From Limonium bicolor (lineage: Eukaryota > Streptophyta > Magnoliopsida > Caryophyllales > Plumbaginaceae): a DNA stretch of 64,000 nucleotides. Where the stretch lies: assembly GCA_023374045.1 (NCBI GenBank), contig CM041776.1:47994171-48058170 (forward strand), read 5' to 3'. The stretch's first letter is position 1. Each line of letters begins with the position of its first letter. Positions 61,426-64,000 of this stretch are shown piece by piece. The translations under genes and the position numbers were made by a program. The notes beneath the pieces were generated by a model. It saw nothing but the letters and a program-made list of their open reading frames with translations, did not search any database and had not been told where the DNA came from.

Positions 61426-62193
61426 TTTCGGTCAAATGTTCACTTGGCGGACACCATGATTTGATTGCAATGATTGATTTTCAGGGGCCGTTTCTTTTAT
61501 TCGACAACCATGAATCATCATAGAGTGGAATATATCCACTGACACTGTGTTAATTAGATGAGGAAGAATGCTGGGAATGGGTGCTGGTATACGGAACTTA
61601 TAGTGTTGCTGCACAAAATAGCTGCACAATATAGCGATGGGGATGGTTGTGGATATATGTATATGTATTTTTGGAACTCTTATTATGCTTTTAATATTTA
61701 TACAGTCCTTGCGCCAAAATTACAAATAAAAAAAAATTGCTAGGGTTACGCAATCTTTCATTCCAAATCGGAATCGTATGTTCTCTCTTTACTGCTCTTT
61801 TCCAAAAACTTAACAATCATCACACAAGATAAATGGCCTAATTCTTTGAATCGTATGACAAGTAGGAGGGGGTCGGCGATCTTGGTGAAACCGCCTCGCG
61901 AATGTATAATCACAATTGATGGTATGTAGTCATAAGTTAACAAATCGTTAATAAGAGGTTAGCATATTAAGCATTAAGAATAAGAGAATAAGAATAACAG
62001 AGTGTGGAAATGTAACATTAATAACAACCTTAGCTAGAGTGTTTGTAGTACGTCATCCGAATCATTGAGATGATTTACCCATCATATCTAATTCCAAACA
62101 TAGTAATGCTTAAAAAAAGCATATGTGTACAACAATGAGGTCGATGGTAGTAGAGAGCTGGATGATTCTGTTGCCACTCTCTCTCTCATCAAG
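61426..62193. other. Intergenic region between LINE remnant and P450
   Basis: AT-rich, no supported gene or RNA. Short frames on both strands lack recognisable motifs. Confidence 0.6.
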
Positions 62194-62208
62194 TTTATTT
62201 TATTTATT
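62194..62208 (-). terminator. Candidate poly(A) signals of the P450 gene
   Basis: Two AATAAA hexamers on the minus strand (62203-62208 and 62194-62199), about 30-45 bases after the stop codon. Plant signals are loose, so this is suggestive only. Confidence 0.45.
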
Positions 62209-62238
62209 CAAAGAGTAAACTTCGATAATGTGAAAAGT

Positions 62239-63830
62239 TTATTTTCTGACGGGAATAGCACGCATAGGAGTAGCCCTATTCATAGAAAGCCCAAGTTTCT
62301 CTTCCATATCAAGAGTTTCTGGTGAAACACCACTCTCAAGTTTCCAGTCAAACGCATGAATCAAAGACCCCAACATAGAGAGCAACATTCTGTTCGCGAA
62401 CGGTACTCCTGGACAGATACGTCTACCTGAACCAAACGGCAAGAATTCAAAGTCTTGCCCTTTAAAATCGATTGATGATCCCATGAACCTCTCAGGTTGA
62501 AATGAATCTGGGTTGTTCCATAAGCTAGGGTCCTTCTGAATAGCGTTGACATTGACTAGGATCTGGGCGTTTTTGGGCACGATGAAATCACCAAGTGGGG
62601 TGTCCTTATACACTTTTCTTGGTAGTAGATATGGCACAGGCGGATGCATCCGTAATGTTTCCTTTAGAACTGCTTGTAAGTATGGTAGTCGAGTTGCGTC
62701 TTTTTCCTCTACTTGGTTTCCTTTTCCTATTACATTTTCAAGTTCCGCTTGAACTTTCTTCATTTTTTTAGGGTTTCGCAGTAGCTCCGCCATCGTCCAT
62801 TCCATTGAAGTTGAGGTTGTTTCTGTTCCTGCAGCAAATAGATCCTGAAACACGCCATACTTATTAGTTCCATAACATACACAGAAAGAGAGATGTAGTA
62901 GTACTAAATATAAAAGGAATATCTTACAAACATCAAGTGGCGCACTTCCCATAGTTGGAGGTCCTTGCCCTCTTGTACAAGAGATAGTAACGCATCTAAA
63001 ACATCACTTTTCCTGGAAGTTAAATTACTTAATTTCCTTTCTTCTAAGCGTTCACTAATCATCTTATCAAAGATTGCCATAATCTTCTCAAGTATAGCAG
63101 TAGTCCTCTTCTTAATCCGTTGTGGATCTATCCACTTGAACACAGGGAAGAAATCTGCAATGTTTGGGACACCAGCTTCTATTGCCAAACTCCTCACCAG
63201 CATCTTAAACTCACGGGCAATCTCGGAATTAGGATCACCCAGATCAATCGAAAAGAAAGTGTTTGATAGGAAGTTTAGAAAAGTCGTGAAAGCTGCTTGA
63301 CCAATGTTCACCGCATTTCCATTTTCACTGTTACTCTGAACATAAGAAAGTAGATCTTCAACTTTCTTCTTTCTCAAGGCATGAGTGGCGTCTAGCCTGC
63401 TACTTGCAAAGACATGTGATGTACAAATCTTGCGGTACACTTTCCACCGACCGTTAGCGGGACCAAATGCAACAGAGGAATTGTGATGATTAATGGCAGT
63501 AAAGGCTTCTGGAACGTACCTGTTGGCGAAGGAAACGTCGTTGGTTTGGAGGACCTCTTTAGCCATGGAAGCGGAGCTGACAACGATGGTGATTTGGTAG
63601 CCGAGATGAAGTGACATGACTGAACCGTATGTCTTCGCGAGACTAGTAAGTGCCTTGCGGGGTTCGCTTCCGAAGCTGAAGATGTTGCCTACAATCGGTA
63701 GTGGAAAGGGGCCCGGTGGTTGCCTGTTACGGCTGTATTTACTGCGTTTAAAGGCGGTGAGGATGAAGTGGGAGGATATCCATGCTATTGCTGAGTATAG
63801 CAAAGAGTAAAATAGCAACTCCAATTCCAT
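62239..63830 (-). CDS. Cytochrome P450, CYP76 family-like, two exons
   Basis: Membrane-anchored haem monooxygenase of the plant CYP71 clan; CYP76 members commonly hydroxylate monoterpenols or other terpenoid and phenolic substrates. Exon 1 is 63830-62928 and exon 2 62844-62239, with an 83-bp phase-0 GT-AG intron (62927-62845) at the usual CYP71-clan position just before the I-helix motif. The product is 502 residues, normal for the family. Features: N-terminal hydrophobic anchor (about 4-26), proline hinge QPPGPFPLP (37-45), oxygen-binding AGTETT (306-311), ExxR with E363 and R366, PERF (418-421), and haem loop FGSGRRICPG with the cysteine ligand at 445. Start chosen at MELELLFYS; an in-frame ATG nine codons upstream is less likely. 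No stops or frameshifts. Substrate cannot be told from sequence. Confidence 0.92.
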
Positions 63831-64000
63831 GGCTTCCACACAGAATGCATATATCAATCAAAGCTGGAAGCCTCGTTTATATGGAATCATGTTATGTTAT
63901 TCGTTATTAAATGCTCTATGTTTTATTAAGAGGGTAATAATGGTATATTAATTATAGTAAGAGTTCGTACAAAAATCGATATATTATGTTGTTAAGAGGA
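63831..64000 (-). promoter_or_regulatory. Upstream region of the P450 with a possible TATA box
   Basis: The minus strand reads CATATAAACG around 63875-63882, roughly 45-50 bases before the start codon. The rest of the stretch is AT-rich and holds nothing else recognisable. Confidence 0.4.

Noticed and set aside
63831..63857. Upstream ATG adding nine residues to the P450
   Set aside because: The family starts directly with the hydrophobic anchor; MELELL fits better and the possible TATA box leaves a short leader.

Overview
This window is plant nuclear DNA, probably from a eudicot: it holds very long Ty3/gypsy LTR retrotransposons of three plant-specific lineages (Tekay/Del-like, Tat/Ogre-like, Athila-like), a plant L1-type LINE remnant and a two-exon CYP76-type cytochrome P450. 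About 60 of the 64 kb is one nested stack of retrotransposons. The only ordinary host gene is the P450 at the right end, on the minus strand.

Layout. (C) 1-9176, minus strand: the 5' part of a Ty3-like element, with a 4.55-kb LTR at 4627-9176, a tRNA-iMet primer binding site beside it, and 4.6 kb of internal DNA without recognisable genes. C sits inside the 5' LTR of (A), a Tekay-type plus-strand element whose pieces are 9177-15719 and 52677-59359 (gag, AlkB, protease, RT, RNase H, integrase, chromodomain, 4.88-kb 3' LTR). (B) 15720-52676 is a second Tekay-type plus-strand element inserted in A's pol, with target duplication TGGGA. B was itself invaded twice. (D) 16122-34129, minus strand, is a coding-poor Tat/Ogre-like element in B's 5' LTR (duplication TCTCC, 5.3-kb LTRs). 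(E) 44301-49818, minus strand, is a small Athila-like non-autonomous element in B's 3' LTR (duplication ACCTT, 1.75-kb LTRs). (F) 59360-60317 is the 3' end of an older LTR that A appears to have split. A decayed LINE follows at 60423-61425, then a short intergenic stretch and the P450 at 62239-63830.

The most interesting result is that A and B both carry a complete AlkB-type 2-oxoglutarate/Fe(II) dioxygenase domain between gag and protease. It is intact in A (12782-13573) and frame-broken in B (39026-39760). Comparing A with B shows that gag-pol is interrupted by three GT-AG introns at the same positions and phases in both, and that AlkB lies inside the third intron. Both elements keep an alternative acceptor of the same phase just before AlkB, so splicing could join the Gag zinc-knuckle region either to AlkB, as an alternative terminal exon with its own stop and a poly(A)-like signal, or to protease-RT-integrase.

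Other structure: LTRs of A, B, C and F share a U5 stem-loop with compensatory base changes; several LTRs contain arrays of GC-rich hairpins; D has a 50-bp tandem array in its 3' UTR and a folded motif, both with paired base changes. Many differences between sister LTRs, and many frameshifts in A and B, are 1-3 base indels, so some apparent pseudogene damage may be assembly error.
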